NCBI GenBank assembly: GCA_030145275.1
Contig: JAQYVV010000001.1
Location: forward strand, 275,269-339,268
Length of the DNA: 64,000 nucleotides
Reading direction: 5' to 3'
Source: Desulfurivibrionaceae bacterium
GTDB lineage: Bacteria; Desulfobacterota; Desulfobulbia; Desulfobulbales; VMSU01
The number at the start of each line of letters is the position of its first letter. The first letter of the stretch is position 1. A program made the position numbers and the translations under genes. The notes below the pieces were generated by a model. It was not told the origin of the DNA and searched no databases. It saw nothing but the letters and a program-made list of their open reading frames with translations. Positions 1-10,988 of the stretch are shown here, one piece after another.

Positions 1-2
1 TG

Positions 3-749
3 GTTGACGACGGGTCAACGGACAATACGGTGCAAATTGCCATGAATGCAGGCGCCAATGTCTGGCCCCACCCCTACAATATTGGCAATGGCGCCGCCGT
101 CAAGACCGGTTTGCGCTGCGCAGCTGGAGACTGGGTTGTAATGATGGACGCCGATGGGCAGCACGATCCGGCCGATATTGCCCGCTTGCTGGAACATAAA
201 GATAAGTATGACATGGTAATTGGCGCCAGGGGCAAAGGGTGCCACAGTTCCCTACACCGAAATCTGGCAAACTGGTTTTACAACCGCTATGCCTCGTATA
301 TCACCAAGGTCAAGATACTTGATCTGACTTCAGGGTTTCGGCTGGTTAAGAAGGATGTGGCCCGGAAATTTTTGTATCTACTTCCCAATGGATTTTCCTA
401 CCCCACAACTATAACAATGGCCTATCTCCGCAGCGGCAGGACAGTAAAATATTTGCCGATCACCACGGCGAAGAGAAAGGGCAAAAGTAAAATAAAGCTT
501 CTGCAGGACGGCACCCGGTTTTTGTTGATCATTTCCAGGGTGGCTTTGCTTTTTTCACCATTTCGTATTTTTATGCCCATGAGTATCGCGCTGTTTTGCA
601 CAGGTGTTCTCTATTATCTGTTCACCTATTTTACAGGCGGACGTTTTACAAATATGGCAGCACTTCTTTTTAGCACTTCCGTTATTGTTTTTTTGATGGG
701 GCTCGTTTCCGAACAGATCTCCCAGATGCGCTATGATCGTACGGATTGA
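3..749 (+). CDS. Glycosyltransferase family 2 (DPM1-like), 5' end outside window
   Basis: Reading frame is open from base 3: VDDGSTDNT...MMDADGQHDP motifs, C-terminal TM segments. Confidence 0.85.
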   Translation, partial: VDDGSTDNTVQIAMNAGANVWPHPYNIGNGAAVKTGLRCAAGDWVVMMDADGQHDPADIARLLEHKDKYDMVIGARGKGCHSSLHRNLANWFYNRYASYITKVKILDLTSGFRLVKKDVARKFLYLLPNGFSYPTTITMAYLRSGRTVKYLPITTAKRKGKSKIKLLQDGTRFLLIISRVALLFSPFRIFMPMSIALFCTGVLYYLFTYFTGGRFTNMAALLFSTSVIVFLMGLVSEQISQMRYDRTD

Positions 750-761
750 TTTAAATTAGAA

Positions 762-949
762 AGTGGCTCTATAGCAAACTCAGCTTAGTTAACTGGATCG
801 GAGTCTGCGCTACCTCCGGCTAAAAACATGCCGGAGGTAAGCGCAGACTCCGAAGACGGCATAATCACTTTACTCGTCATCCCTGAATGTTTTTATCAGG
901 GATCCAGGGTAGTTATGTTTTTTTTAGCTGAGTTTGGTTAATAGGCACT
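762..949. mobile_element. MITE-like element, 188 bp, imperfect ~24-bp TIRs, 8-bp TSD
   Basis: Ends AGTGGCTCTATAGCAAACTCAGCT / AGCTGAGTTTGGTTAATAGGCACT are imperfect inverted repeats; AATTAGAA flanks at 754-761 and 950-957; internal hairpins at 799-852 and 879-903. Confidence 0.8.
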
Positions 950-1031
950 AATTAGAATCAAAAAACAGCCGACGAATTACCTGTTCACATAAAAAGGGTT
1001 GGAATAGGGTTTTGTAAAAGGAATACTATAG

Positions 1032-2435
1032 ATGATGCAGGAAATGAAAAGCACTGACGCTAAAAGTGTGGAGGCTTCATACAGCCTTAAGCATCTTGGC
1101 GGCGAACAAACAGTCACCGGCTCCTGCCGCCTCTTGCAGGTCAAGGGAATCAACATCCTGGTCGATTGTGGTATTGCTCAGGGAGATGATACCGTCATTC
1201 CTACGGAAAAGTGGCCGGTCTCAGCCGGGCAAATTGACTACATTTTTCTGACCCACACGCATTTAGATCATGTGGGGCGATTGCCGGAAATTATTGCTAA
1301 AGGTTTCTGTGGTGAGGTTATCTGCTCCCACGCAACTAAAGCCCTTCTTGCTCCCATGCTTAAAGATGCTATGTCCATAAAGGGCATGTCCCCAGAGGAA
1401 AACGCACGTACCCTTGATAGGATTGAAGAGTTGTCTTGGGGGTTTGAGTATGGCACGGAGTTTAACTTGCGGAGAGGAATTGGTTTTCGTCTAGGCTGGG
1501 CCGGTCATATCCTCGGATCATGCTTTATTCGAATTCATTGGGATGATCCTCCTTTCAGTATCTTATTCTCGGGAGATTTAGGTTCCAGGCATACACCTCT
1601 TTTGCCGGATCCAGATCAGCCGCAGCATTCTGACCTGCTGGTGCTTGAATCTACCTATGGTGATCGTCTTCACAAGGACCGTTCCCAAAGGATGGAGGGC
1701 CTTGGCGATGTTTTATCCCGTGCCATTGCAGATAATGGCAAAGTTTTTATTCCGGCTTTTTCTCTTGGTCGAACCCAGGAACTTATCTATGAAATAGACC
1801 GGCTTCGCAGTGAGCCGAAATGGCAAAAACGTTTCCCGCATCTGGCCGATCGGAATTTGCCGGTTGTTGTCGACTCACCATTGGGGCTTAAGATAACCGA
1901 AGTGTACACTTCTCTGCATCAATATTGGGATGCCGAGGCAAAACAATTAGCCTCCAAAGGCGATCAGCCATTGAATTTTCCAGGACTGTATAGTGTCAAG
2001 CCCCATAAGGATCATCGGCGATTATTAGAGATGGATGGTCCCTGCGTAATTATTGCTGGCAGTGGCATGTGCACAGGAGGTCGTATCATAGGTCATCTGC
2101 TTGATGGCCTGCAAGATTCTCGCAACGATATCATATTTGTCGGATATCAAGCCCATGGAACACCTGGCCGCGATATTGTCAAGTATGGGGATAGGGCAAA
2201 TGGTTACGTGTTTATTGATGGCCAAAAGAGATATATTAAAGCCAAAATTCATGTGATGGGAGGTTATTCCGCCCATGCAGACCAACAAGGATTGATAGAG
2301 TGGGTTCAGAGCATGCCAAAAAAACCAGGAAATATTAAGTTGGTCCATGGTGAGATAAGTGCTCGGAAAACCTTGGCAGACAAACTTGCTAAGTTGGAAT
2401 ATAACTGTGTAGGGCATGGCCCATCAAGCAATTGA
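1032..2435 (+). CDS. MBL-fold / beta-CASP metallo-hydrolase (RNA-processing exonuclease family)
   Basis: HTHLDHVGRLP motif, beta-CASP-type C-terminal GYSAHADQ. Confidence 0.85.
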   Translation: MMQEMKSTDAKSVEASYSLKHLGGEQTVTGSCRLLQVKGINILVDCGIAQGDDTVIPTEKWPVSAGQIDYIFLTHTHLDHVGRLPEIIAKGFCGEVICSHATKALLAPMLKDAMSIKGMSPEENARTLDRIEELSWGFEYGTEFNLRRGIGFRLGWAGHILGSCFIRIHWDDPPFSILFSGDLGSRHTPLLPDPDQPQHSDLLVLESTYGDRLHKDRSQRMEGLGDVLSRAIADNGKVFIPAFSLGRTQELIYEIDRLRSEPKWQKRFPHLADRNLPVVVDSPLGLKITEVYTSLHQYWDAEAKQLASKGDQPLNFPGLYSVKPHKDHRRLLEMDGPCVIIAGSGMCTGGRIIGHLLDGLQDSRNDIIFVGYQAHGTPGRDIVKYGDRANGYVFIDGQKRYIKAKIHVMGGYSAHADQQGLIEWVQSMPKKPGNIKLVHGEISARKTLADKLAKLEYNCVGHGPSSN

Positions 2436-2463
2436 AAAAATATTAAAACCTGTTTCCGAAAAG

Positions 2464-2618
2464 GTTAGCGATCAATTAAGTACACCAAAGATTGCATAAC
2501 CCCCGAGTCCGTAAGCGTTTCAGGGGCACCCCGATGTGCGTGATCGAGCCACGCGATTATACCCCCTGTATATCACGGGGGGCGATCGCGTGTAGCGGGG
2601 TATTCATGGAGCGCTTAC
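2464..2618 (-). mobile_element. IS66-like MITE, GTAAGCG family, copy A (155 bp)
   Basis: Reverse complement is near-identical to 52753-52905; ends GTTAGCG/CGCTTAC; imperfect 8-bp TSD CCGAAAAG (2456-2463) / TCGAAAAG (2619-2626). Confidence 0.85.
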
Positions 2619-2876
2619 TCGAAAAGAATGTAGAGACGATTCTATCTTCCGTTGAGAATGATGCCCCCCTTTTATCTCTATGGCTGACCAAACCTGAAAG
2701 ATGACAGTAGTCCCTTACATTTCAGCATTTCAAACCTTTCAGTGTCCAACCTTAGCTTGCCGATTAGGACAATTAGCCTTGTGAAAAACCACATTAAACA
2801 TATTTTAACCTTGTATTATTACGTTTAAGCGGTAAAATATATCACATATTGTAAGCGTTGAATATGAGGATGTACT

Positions 2877-4178
2877 ATGAAAAGAGATATTGTCGAGGTA
2901 ATGTTGCGGTGGAAAGATTCGCAAAGTCGTAAGCCGCTTATTGTTCGAGGTGCGCGACAGGTTGGAAAAACATATTCCGTAAAATTGTTCGGTGCTGAGC
3001 ATTTCAAAGATTGTGTTGTGTTTGATTTTGAGAGAGATAGATCGCTACAGGCCATTTTTTCAGGGGACCTTAGTCCTTCCAAAATTGTGCGGGAACTTGA
3101 GATATATGCGGGAAAACGCATTGTTCCAGGGGAAACCGTCGTTTTTTTTGATGAAATACAGGCGTGTGAGCGTGCTTTAATGAGTCTTCGCTATTTTTAT
3201 GAAGAAATGCCTGAACTTCATATTCTAGCGGCTGGTTCTCTGCTTGAATTTGCCATGAGCAGTATTTCCTTTCCTGTTGGCCGGGTAACATTTGAATGGA
3301 TGCGTCCCATGACCTTCAAAGAATTTCTCGTGGCCTCAGGAAAAGAAATTCTGGCAGAAAATATACCCGACCGTATTAACATATCCACTGTTTCAGAAAA
3401 TCTACACCATTCATTAGTTGAACAGCTGCGGCTCTATTTCCTGGTTGGCGGAATGCCTGAAGCCGTAAAGCGATTCGTTGAAACCGGCTCTCTTACAGAG
3501 GCGCAGAAAGTACATGAAGATATAATTCAGTCCTATCTTCAGTCACTGCTTTCATATGAGACCCGAACAGACTCAGGAAGTTTAGACCATCTTATGCGGT
3601 CGATTCCTAGCCATGTCGGAGCACAGATAAAATATACTCATCTTGACCCGGAAAGACGTATTGAAAAAACTAAAAAGTCACTCGCCGTTCTTGAAAAAGC
3701 TTTACTTGTTCATCTGATACAGGCGACTGATGTTTCTGGCCTTCCGCTTGGCGCTGGTACTTCTGCGAAAATCATGAAACCACTCTTTGTCGATATTGGG
3801 CTTATGCAGACTATCTGTGGAATTGACGTCAAGGAGATACTCCATGCAAAAGATATAAATCATGTGTACAGAGGAGCATTGGCCGAACAATTTGTCGGTC
3901 AGGAACTGCTTGCTGCCGGAGGCTCTGAAAATGGAAAACTGTATTACTGGTCAAGAAGAAAGAAGAGCAGTTCTGCCGAGGTTGATTTTGTCATTGCCAG
4001 GAATGGATGTATATATCCAATAGAAGTAAAAAGCGGAGCAGCTGGCAGGATGAAAAGTATGCACATTTTTCTTGCAGAACATCCCTTTGTGGAAAAAGGA
4101 TTTGTCCTATCGCCAGTTAAACATGAAAAGCAGGAAGTCGACAGGATTGAATTTTTACCATTATATGTAACCTTGTAA
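2877..4178 (+). CDS. ATP-binding protein, AAA/DUF4143 family
   Basis: RGARQVGKT Walker A, FDEIQ, C-terminal EVDFV...PIEVKSG. Confidence 0.85.
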   Translation: MKRDIVEVMLRWKDSQSRKPLIVRGARQVGKTYSVKLFGAEHFKDCVVFDFERDRSLQAIFSGDLSPSKIVRELEIYAGKRIVPGETVVFFDEIQACERALMSLRYFYEEMPELHILAAGSLLEFAMSSISFPVGRVTFEWMRPMTFKEFLVASGKEILAENIPDRINISTVSENLHHSLVEQLRLYFLVGGMPEAVKRFVETGSLTEAQKVHEDIIQSYLQSLLSYETRTDSGSLDHLMRSIPSHVGAQIKYTHLDPERRIEKTKKSLAVLEKALLVHLIQATDVSGLPLGAGTSAKIMKPLFVDIGLMQTICGIDVKEILHAKDINHVYRGALAEQFVGQELLAAGGSENGKLYYWSRRKKSSSAEVDFVIARNGCIYPIEVKSGAAGRMKSMHIFLAEHPFVEKGFVLSPVKHEKQEVDRIEFLPLYVTL

Positions 4179-4320
4179 AAAATGCTCTTGCAAGACCTGA
4201 CCCTTCTCCTCTCAGATAAAATATACCCATCTTGGTCCTGAAAAATGTATTGAAAAAAATTATTGACCAAGAAAAATCCGCCATGTATTATGTTCTGAAA
4301 AACAGAACATAATGCATAAT

Positions 4321-4881
4321 ATGACTTCTCTCTTCTCAGGCCTTATTACATCAAAGACACGCATCAAAATTCTGATGCGTCTCTTCATGAATCCGCAGCA
4401 GAGCGCCTATATGCGCGAACTGTCCGATGAGTTTCGCGTTTCCCCCAGTCAAATAAAAGACGAACTAAATCAACTTAGTCTGGCCGGTTTTCTTACGAGC
4501 AAAAAAAACGGTAGACAAATTCTTTTTTCAGCAAACAAGAAACACCCCCTCTTTTCTGAACTGAACTCCATGGTCAGAAAGTCCCTTGGCATGGACCGAA
4601 TTATTGATTCCATCGTTGAACGTCTTGGTGAACTAGAGGCCGCTTATTTGGTTGACGATTACGCCGAGGGCAAAGACACTGGCTTGATTGATTTGATTCT
4701 TGTGGGAGATGTCGAGCAAACTAACCTCACAGACCTGGTAGGTAAAACTGAAAAATATATCGGGCGAAAAATAAGAACGTTAACCTTGACCCATGAAGAA
4801 TGGGAGGCCTTGCTTCCCCGTTTAGAAAAACGGCCGATATTTCCTCTTTGGCATACCATGAATAAAATTGGTTTAAAATGA
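4321..4881 (+). CDS. Winged-HTH transcriptional regulator with nucleotidyltransferase-like C-terminal domain
   Basis: ORF track start 4312; N-terminal wHTH (TSKTRIKILMRLFMNPQQSAYMRELSDEFRVSPSQIKDELNQL); sits at head of glycan locus. Confidence 0.65.
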   Translation: MTSLFSGLITSKTRIKILMRLFMNPQQSAYMRELSDEFRVSPSQIKDELNQLSLAGFLTSKKNGRQILFSANKKHPLFSELNSMVRKSLGMDRIIDSIVERLGELEAAYLVDDYAEGKDTGLIDLILVGDVEQTNLTDLVGKTEKYIGRKIRTLTLTHEEWEALLPRLEKRPIFPLWHTMNKIGLK

Positions 4882-6686
4882 TCGGTAATTTAAAGAAAAT
4901 ATTTTCACTTATTTCCCCTCAGGAGAGGAGGCATGCGTACTGGTTGCTACTGGCAATCCTGATTATGGGGTTACTTGAAACGGCCGGCATAGCCTCCATT
5001 ATGCCATTTATGGCTGTCCTTGCCAATCCTGAAGTAATAAATACAAATGATTTTTTGTCTCAGGGATATGCTATAGCGGGGGCGGCAAATAGTGATCAAT
5101 TCCTGTTTGTTTTAGGAATTGTGGTCTTGATAGTTCTTGTCGTAAGTAACAGTTTCGCTGCCTTTACTACTTGGCTTTTACTCCGATTTGTTTATTTTAG
5201 CGGGCATAAACTTTCTTGTAGACTTTTTGAAAAATATTTAGGGGCACCTTATTCTTTTTTTCTCAGCAATAATTCTGCAGAGCTTGTGAAAAACATTACA
5301 AATGATGTCAATCGAACAGTTGTTGGGGTTATGACCCCATCCATGCAAATTATAACGAGAACTATTGTTGCATTGTGCATATTTTCTTTACTGGTAGTCA
5401 TGGATCCTCTTTTGGCTATAATTATCTTTTTGGTCTGCGGCGGATTGTATACTGTTGTCTTTAGATTATCCAAAAGTACATTAGCTAAAGTCGGTCAGAA
5501 ATCAACCAAGTCCCAAGGTCAGCGCTTTAAACTTGTTGGTGAAGCCTTTGGTGGCATTAAAGAGCTAAAAATATTGGGAAGAGAGGTTACATACAATAAC
5601 CGTTATTTGAAATCGTCTGAAAGTTTTGCTGCTTGTGAGTCTACAAACCAAGTAATAACCATTTTGCCAAAATATGCCCTTGAAACCATTATTTTTGGCA
5701 GCATATTGCTTATTATTCTTTATTTTATTGCTGTAAAGAAAGATGTTGCTCAAGTACTACCTATGCTTGCCTTATACGCCTTTGCCGGATATCGCCTTAT
5801 GCCTGGGTTTAACCAAATTTTTCAAGGTTTTTCTAAAATACGTTATAATTCTGCATCCCTAGATATTATACATAAACATTTCCAAATGGAGTCTCTTGTT
5901 GAAAGATTGACTCGAATTGATACTCAGTCAATTGATCCAATGTTGTTGAATACTGGAATTAAGTTGCAGGAGATAACATTTTCGTATCCAGAATCTGAAA
6001 CCAAAGTTATTAGGGATCTTAACTTGTTTGTAAAGGCCAATACTACTGTTGCTTTTGTCGGCAAGACCGGTTCAGGGAAAACAACCTTAATTGATATTAT
6101 TCTTGGGTTATTGCATATAGATTCTGGAGAAATTTATATTGATACTGTCTTATTGGATGATGCAAATTTAAGTAATTGGCAGAAAAACATTGGTTATGTT
6201 CCTCAGCAAATATTTTTGGCTGATGATTCAGTTACGAGGAATATTGCTTTTGGTATACCTGATGAAAAAATTAATCATGAGAAAGTCATAAGAGCTGCCA
6301 AGCTTGCTAACATTCATGATTTTGTCATTCAGGAGTTGTCGAATGGTTACCAGACAAAATTAGGGGAACGTGGAGTGCGCTTAAGTGGTGGGCAACTTCA
6401 GCGAATTGGCATTGCCCGGGCATTGTATCATGACCCTGCGGTACTTATATTCGATGAAGCAACAAGTGCGCTTGATGGTGTGACTGAAAACGTCATTATG
6501 GACGCCATTCATAGCCTTTCATATAAAAAAACCATTATTATGATAGCTCATCGTATTACAACAGTTAAAGAATGTAATGTAATTCATGTCATGGAGGGAG
6601 GTAGAATTATAGCTAGTGGAACTTATGAGGAACTAATGACTTCTTGTAAGCAATTTCGTGAGATTGCCGCTACTTCAACTTCCTGA
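4878..6686 (+). CDS. ABC transporter, TM + ATPase fusion (PglK/MsbA-like flippase)
   Basis: Walker A GKTGSGKTT, signature LSGGQLQRIGIARAL, Walker B; overlaps upstream gene by 4 nt. Confidence 0.85.
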   Translation: MIGNLKKIFSLISPQERRHAYWLLLAILIMGLLETAGIASIMPFMAVLANPEVINTNDFLSQGYAIAGAANSDQFLFVLGIVVLIVLVVSNSFAAFTTWLLLRFVYFSGHKLSCRLFEKYLGAPYSFFLSNNSAELVKNITNDVNRTVVGVMTPSMQIITRTIVALCIFSLLVVMDPLLAIIIFLVCGGLYTVVFRLSKSTLAKVGQKSTKSQGQRFKLVGEAFGGIKELKILGREVTYNNRYLKSSESFAACESTNQVITILPKYALETIIFGSILLIILYFIAVKKDVAQVLPMLALYAFAGYRLMPGFNQIFQGFSKIRYNSASLDIIHKHFQMESLVERLTRIDTQSIDPMLLNTGIKLQEITFSYPESETKVIRDLNLFVKANTTVAFVGKTGSGKTTLIDIILGLLHIDSGEIYIDTVLLDDANLSNWQKNIGYVPQQIFLADDSVTRNIAFGIPDEKINHEKVIRAAKLANIHDFVIQELSNGYQTKLGERGVRLSGGQLQRIGIARALYHDPAVLIFDEATSALDGVTENVIMDAIHSLSYKKTIIMIAHRITTVKECNVIHVMEGGRIIASGTYEELMTSCKQFREIAATSTS

Positions 6687-6695
6687 AATATATAA

Positions 6696-7700
<1,005 letters not shown>

Positions 7701-7702
7701 TT

Positions 7703-8872
7703 ATGAAAACTATCCCATACGGTCATCAAAACATAAACAAAGATGATATTCAGGCTGTTGTTGAGGTGCTGAAGTCTGATTTCATAACGCAAGGGCCGAT
7801 TGTCCCCGCATTTGAAGCTGCGGTGGGTAGCTACTGTGGCACACAACATGCGATAGCAGTCAATAGTGCCACCAGCGCCCTCCACATAGCATGCCTGGCC
7901 TTAGGCGTTGGCAAAGGCGATGTGGTCTGGACGACCCCGATTACATTCGTGGCTAGTGCCAATTGCGCCTTGTATTGTGGTGCACAGGTTGATTTTGTGG
8001 ATATCGATTCGCGCACCTATAATCTTAGCGTGGAGCGACTGACAGAAAAACTGGCTCAGGCAGAAAAAGTCGGAAAACTACCCAAGGTTGTGATTCTTGT
8101 GCATATGTGCGGACAACCCTGCGATATGGCAGCTATTCACGCACTTCGTCTGAGATACGGTTTCAAGATCATTGAAGATGCAGCCCACGCCATCGGCGGG
8201 CGCTACAAAGACGAACCTGTCGGCAACTGCCACTACAGTGACATCACCGTGTTCAGCTTTCATCCGGTCAAGATAATCACGGCGGGAGAAGGCGGTATGG
8301 CACTGACAAACGATGCGCAATTGGCAAAGCAGATGCGGTGTCTTCGAAGTCATGGACTCACCAGCGATGTGGAAGATATGCACCCACGGCCACCGAAAGA
8401 AATCTGGAACTACCAGCAAATAGGCTTGGGTTTTAACTACCGCATGACCGATATACTTGCTGCGTTAGGTTTGAGCCAAATGCAACGATTGGACGAATTC
8501 GTTTCCAAGAGGCACATAATTGCAAAACGATATGATCAGTTGCTCTTGAGCCTGCCAGTGGTTACGCCATATCAATATGCGGATAGCTATTCCAGCTTTC
8601 ATCTCTACGTTATACGTTTGCAACTTGATGAAATCAATATAAAGCAACGACAAGTATATGAAGCTCTTCGGGCAGCAGGTATTCATGTGAATCTGCACTA
8701 CATTCCGGTGTACCGCCAGCCGTATTATTCCAATATGGGTTTCGAGACAGGTTATTGCCCAGAAGCTGAACAATTTTATGCTGAAGCTATTAGCATACCG
8801 ATGTTTACGGTGCTAACTGAAGTACAGCAAGACCATGTTGTGACCGCTTTAAAGGAGGCAACCAGCTTATGA
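7703..8872 (+). CDS. pseC: UDP-4-amino-4,6-dideoxy-N-acetyl-beta-L-altrosamine transaminase
   Basis: DegT/DnrJ/EryC1 aminotransferase with FSFHPVKIITAGEGGM lysine motif. Confidence 0.92.
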   Translation: MKTIPYGHQNINKDDIQAVVEVLKSDFITQGPIVPAFEAAVGSYCGTQHAIAVNSATSALHIACLALGVGKGDVVWTTPITFVASANCALYCGAQVDFVDIDSRTYNLSVERLTEKLAQAEKVGKLPKVVILVHMCGQPCDMAAIHALRLRYGFKIIEDAAHAIGGRYKDEPVGNCHYSDITVFSFHPVKIITAGEGGMALTNDAQLAKQMRCLRSHGLTSDVEDMHPRPPKEIWNYQQIGLGFNYRMTDILAALGLSQMQRLDEFVSKRHIIAKRYDQLLLSLPVVTPYQYADSYSSFHLYVIRLQLDEINIKQRQVYEALRAAGIHVNLHYIPVYRQPYYSNMGFETGYCPEAEQFYAEAISIPMFTVLTEVQQDHVVTALKEATSL

Positions 8873-9564
8873 AAATTGCTGTAATTCCCGCTCGGGGCGG
8901 CAGCAAACGCATCCAGCGCAAAAACATTAAAATGTTTGCGGGCAAACCGATAATTGCCTGGTCCATTGAAGCAGCTTTAGGTAGTGGCTTATTTGATCGG
9001 ATTATTGTTTCTACCGATGATCAAGAAATCGCCACTGTAGCTGAAAAATACGGTGCAGAAATACCTTTTCTGCGCCCCACAGAGCTAGCTGATGACTTTA
9101 CTGGAACCAACAGCGTCGTGAAACATGTTATCAAATGGTTTCATGAAAACAATTTCCCTGTTGAATTTGCGTGCTGTATATACGCAACGGCTCCTTTCAT
9201 TCAAATAAACTACCTACGTCAAGGCCTTGAACTACTGATTGAAAGTGGAAAATCATTTGCCTTTTCAGTCTCAATATTCACATCTTCGGTCCAGCGTGCT
9301 CTTTCGATCAATAGTGAGGGCTTCATTGAACCACTTTATCCGGAATACATTCAAACCAGAACACAGGACCTCCAGGAAGCATATCATGATGCCGGACAAT
9401 TTTACTGGGGTCGTTCCGAGGCATTTTTGAATGATGTGGTCACTTTTTCACAAGCATCTATACCTATTATCCTTCCCAGTTATTTGGCACAGGATATAGA
9501 TACCCTTGAGGATTGGCATCGGGCCGAATTAATTTATAAGGCGATAAATAAGCAAGATTTTTAG
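8869..9564 (+). CDS. pseF: Pseudaminic acid cytidylyltransferase
   Basis: AVIPARGGSKRIQRKNIKMFAGKPIIAWSIEAA. Confidence 0.92.
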   Translation: MKIAVIPARGGSKRIQRKNIKMFAGKPIIAWSIEAALGSGLFDRIIVSTDDQEIATVAEKYGAEIPFLRPTELADDFTGTNSVVKHVIKWFHENNFPVEFACCIYATAPFIQINYLRQGLELLIESGKSFAFSVSIFTSSVQRALSINSEGFIEPLYPEYIQTRTQDLQEAYHDAGQFYWGRSEAFLNDVVTFSQASIPIILPSYLAQDIDTLEDWHRAELIYKAINKQDF

Positions 9565-9588
9565 TATGAAATAACCAAATCTTGTTTA

Positions 9589-10251
9589 ATGGGGAAAATA
9601 ATGACTAAGGTTTTTCAGACTCAGCAGGAAAAGTTTTGGGCAGGAGAATTTGGCGATGAATACTGTGAACGTAATGTCGGTCAGCAAAGGATCGCAAGTA
9701 GAATTGCGTTATATTCAAAAATTTTGGCACAATGTAATAATGTTAGTTCGGTAATTGAATTTGGCGCAAATATTGGACTTAATTTGATGGCTATCCGATC
9801 CTTGCTTCCCGACACTGAACTGGCAGCTATTGAAATAAACAAAAGCGCTGTTGAGCATATTCAAAATTGGGGGGGGACGTCGGAAATATATAACACTTCA
9901 ATATTAGATTTCACTACGGAGCGATCTTGGGATATTGCTTTAATAAAAGGAGTGTTAATTCACATAAATCCGGAGATGTTACCACAAGTGTACGAGTCAC
10001 TTTATCGAGCGAGCAGACACTATATTTTACTGGCAGAATACTATAATCCAACACCAGTTGAAGTTGATTATCGTGGCCATTCAGGCAAATTGTTCAAGCG
10101 TGATTTCGCAGGTGAAATAATGGATATATATCCTGATCTGCGTTTGGTTGACTATGGGTTTGTGTGGCGTAGAGACCCTGTGTTTCCTCAAGACGATTGT
10201 ACATGGTTTCTACTTGAAAAATCAATTTGTGAATGTCGTATTCGTATTTAA
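9589..10251 (+). CDS. Pseudaminic acid biosynthesis-associated methylase
   Basis: TQQEKFWAGEFGDEYCERN N-terminus and SAM-binding EFGANIGLNL; inside Pse cluster. Confidence 0.8.
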   Translation: MGKIMTKVFQTQQEKFWAGEFGDEYCERNVGQQRIASRIALYSKILAQCNNVSSVIEFGANIGLNLMAIRSLLPDTELAAIEINKSAVEHIQNWGGTSEIYNTSILDFTTERSWDIALIKGVLIHINPEMLPQVYESLYRASRHYILLAEYYNPTPVEVDYRGHSGKLFKRDFAGEIMDIYPDLRLVDYGFVWRRDPVFPQDDCTWFLLEKSICECRIRI

Positions 10252-10349
10252 TGATTCAACCCAGTTTGTAGTGGTCATGTCATTCACTTAGGCCTTGGTT
10301 AACTCTCAAAAAATACGATAAGATAACCAACCTTTTCATAATAAATTTT

Positions 10350-10988
10350 ATGAATAAAAACAACGAATCAAATATTTGCATTTTGGATTATGGCAGTGGC
10401 AATACTAAGTCTGTGTTCAACCTACTAAGTACTTTGAGTGCCAGTGTTAAAATTTCAAATAGTGAAGAGGATATTATAAATGCAACCCATTTAGTGTTGC
10501 CGGGAGTTGGTGCATTTGGTGGGGCAATGGGGAAAATAAGGAGAAAGATTCCAGTCGACCTGCTCGAAAATGAGGTTTTATTTAAACAAAAACCATTCCT
10601 TGGAATATGCGTCGGGATGCAGGTTCTAGCCTCAAAAGGTTATGAACACGGCGAATGTGAGGGGCTAGGCTGGATCGCAGGCAAAACAACACGTCTGGAA
10701 ACAGATATAAACCCCTTGCCGCATATAGGTTGGAATAACTTGGAAATTATAAACCCTAGTCCTATTTTGGATGGTATTGACAACGAATATGATTTCTACT
10801 TCCTGCATAGTTATGCGTTCCGGCCTGAAGAAGAAAATTGCGTTGTTGCCAAAACTGAATATGGGGAGAATTTTGTCTCTGTAATTCAGCAAAAAAACAT
10901 TTTTGGCACCCAATTTCATCCGGAGAAGAGTCAAACCACTGGGAAATTACTAATTTACAATTTTTTGAAATTCAATGAAAAAGAATAG
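10350..10988 (+). CDS. hisH: HisH-type glutamine amidotransferase
   Basis: ILDYGSGNTKSV, GICVGMQVLA, GTQFHPEKSQ. Confidence 0.9.
   Translation: MNKNNESNICILDYGSGNTKSVFNLLSTLSASVKISNSEEDIINATHLVLPGVGAFGGAMGKIRRKIPVDLLENEVLFKQKPFLGICVGMQVLASKGYEHGECEGLGWIAGKTTRLETDINPLPHIGWNNLEIINPSPILDGIDNEYDFYFLHSYAFRPEEENCVVAKTEYGENFVSVIQQKNIFGTQFHPEKSQTTGKLLIYNFLKFNEKE

Noticed and set aside
2492-2704. 70-aa ORF MHNPRVRKRFRGTPM...
   Set aside because: It lies mostly inside the foldback MITE at 2464-2618; the open frame is a by-product of repeat sequence
2877-4178. DUF4143 ATPase as part of a defence system
   Set aside because: DUF4143 ATPases occur widely as solitary genes; neighbouring genes give no defence context
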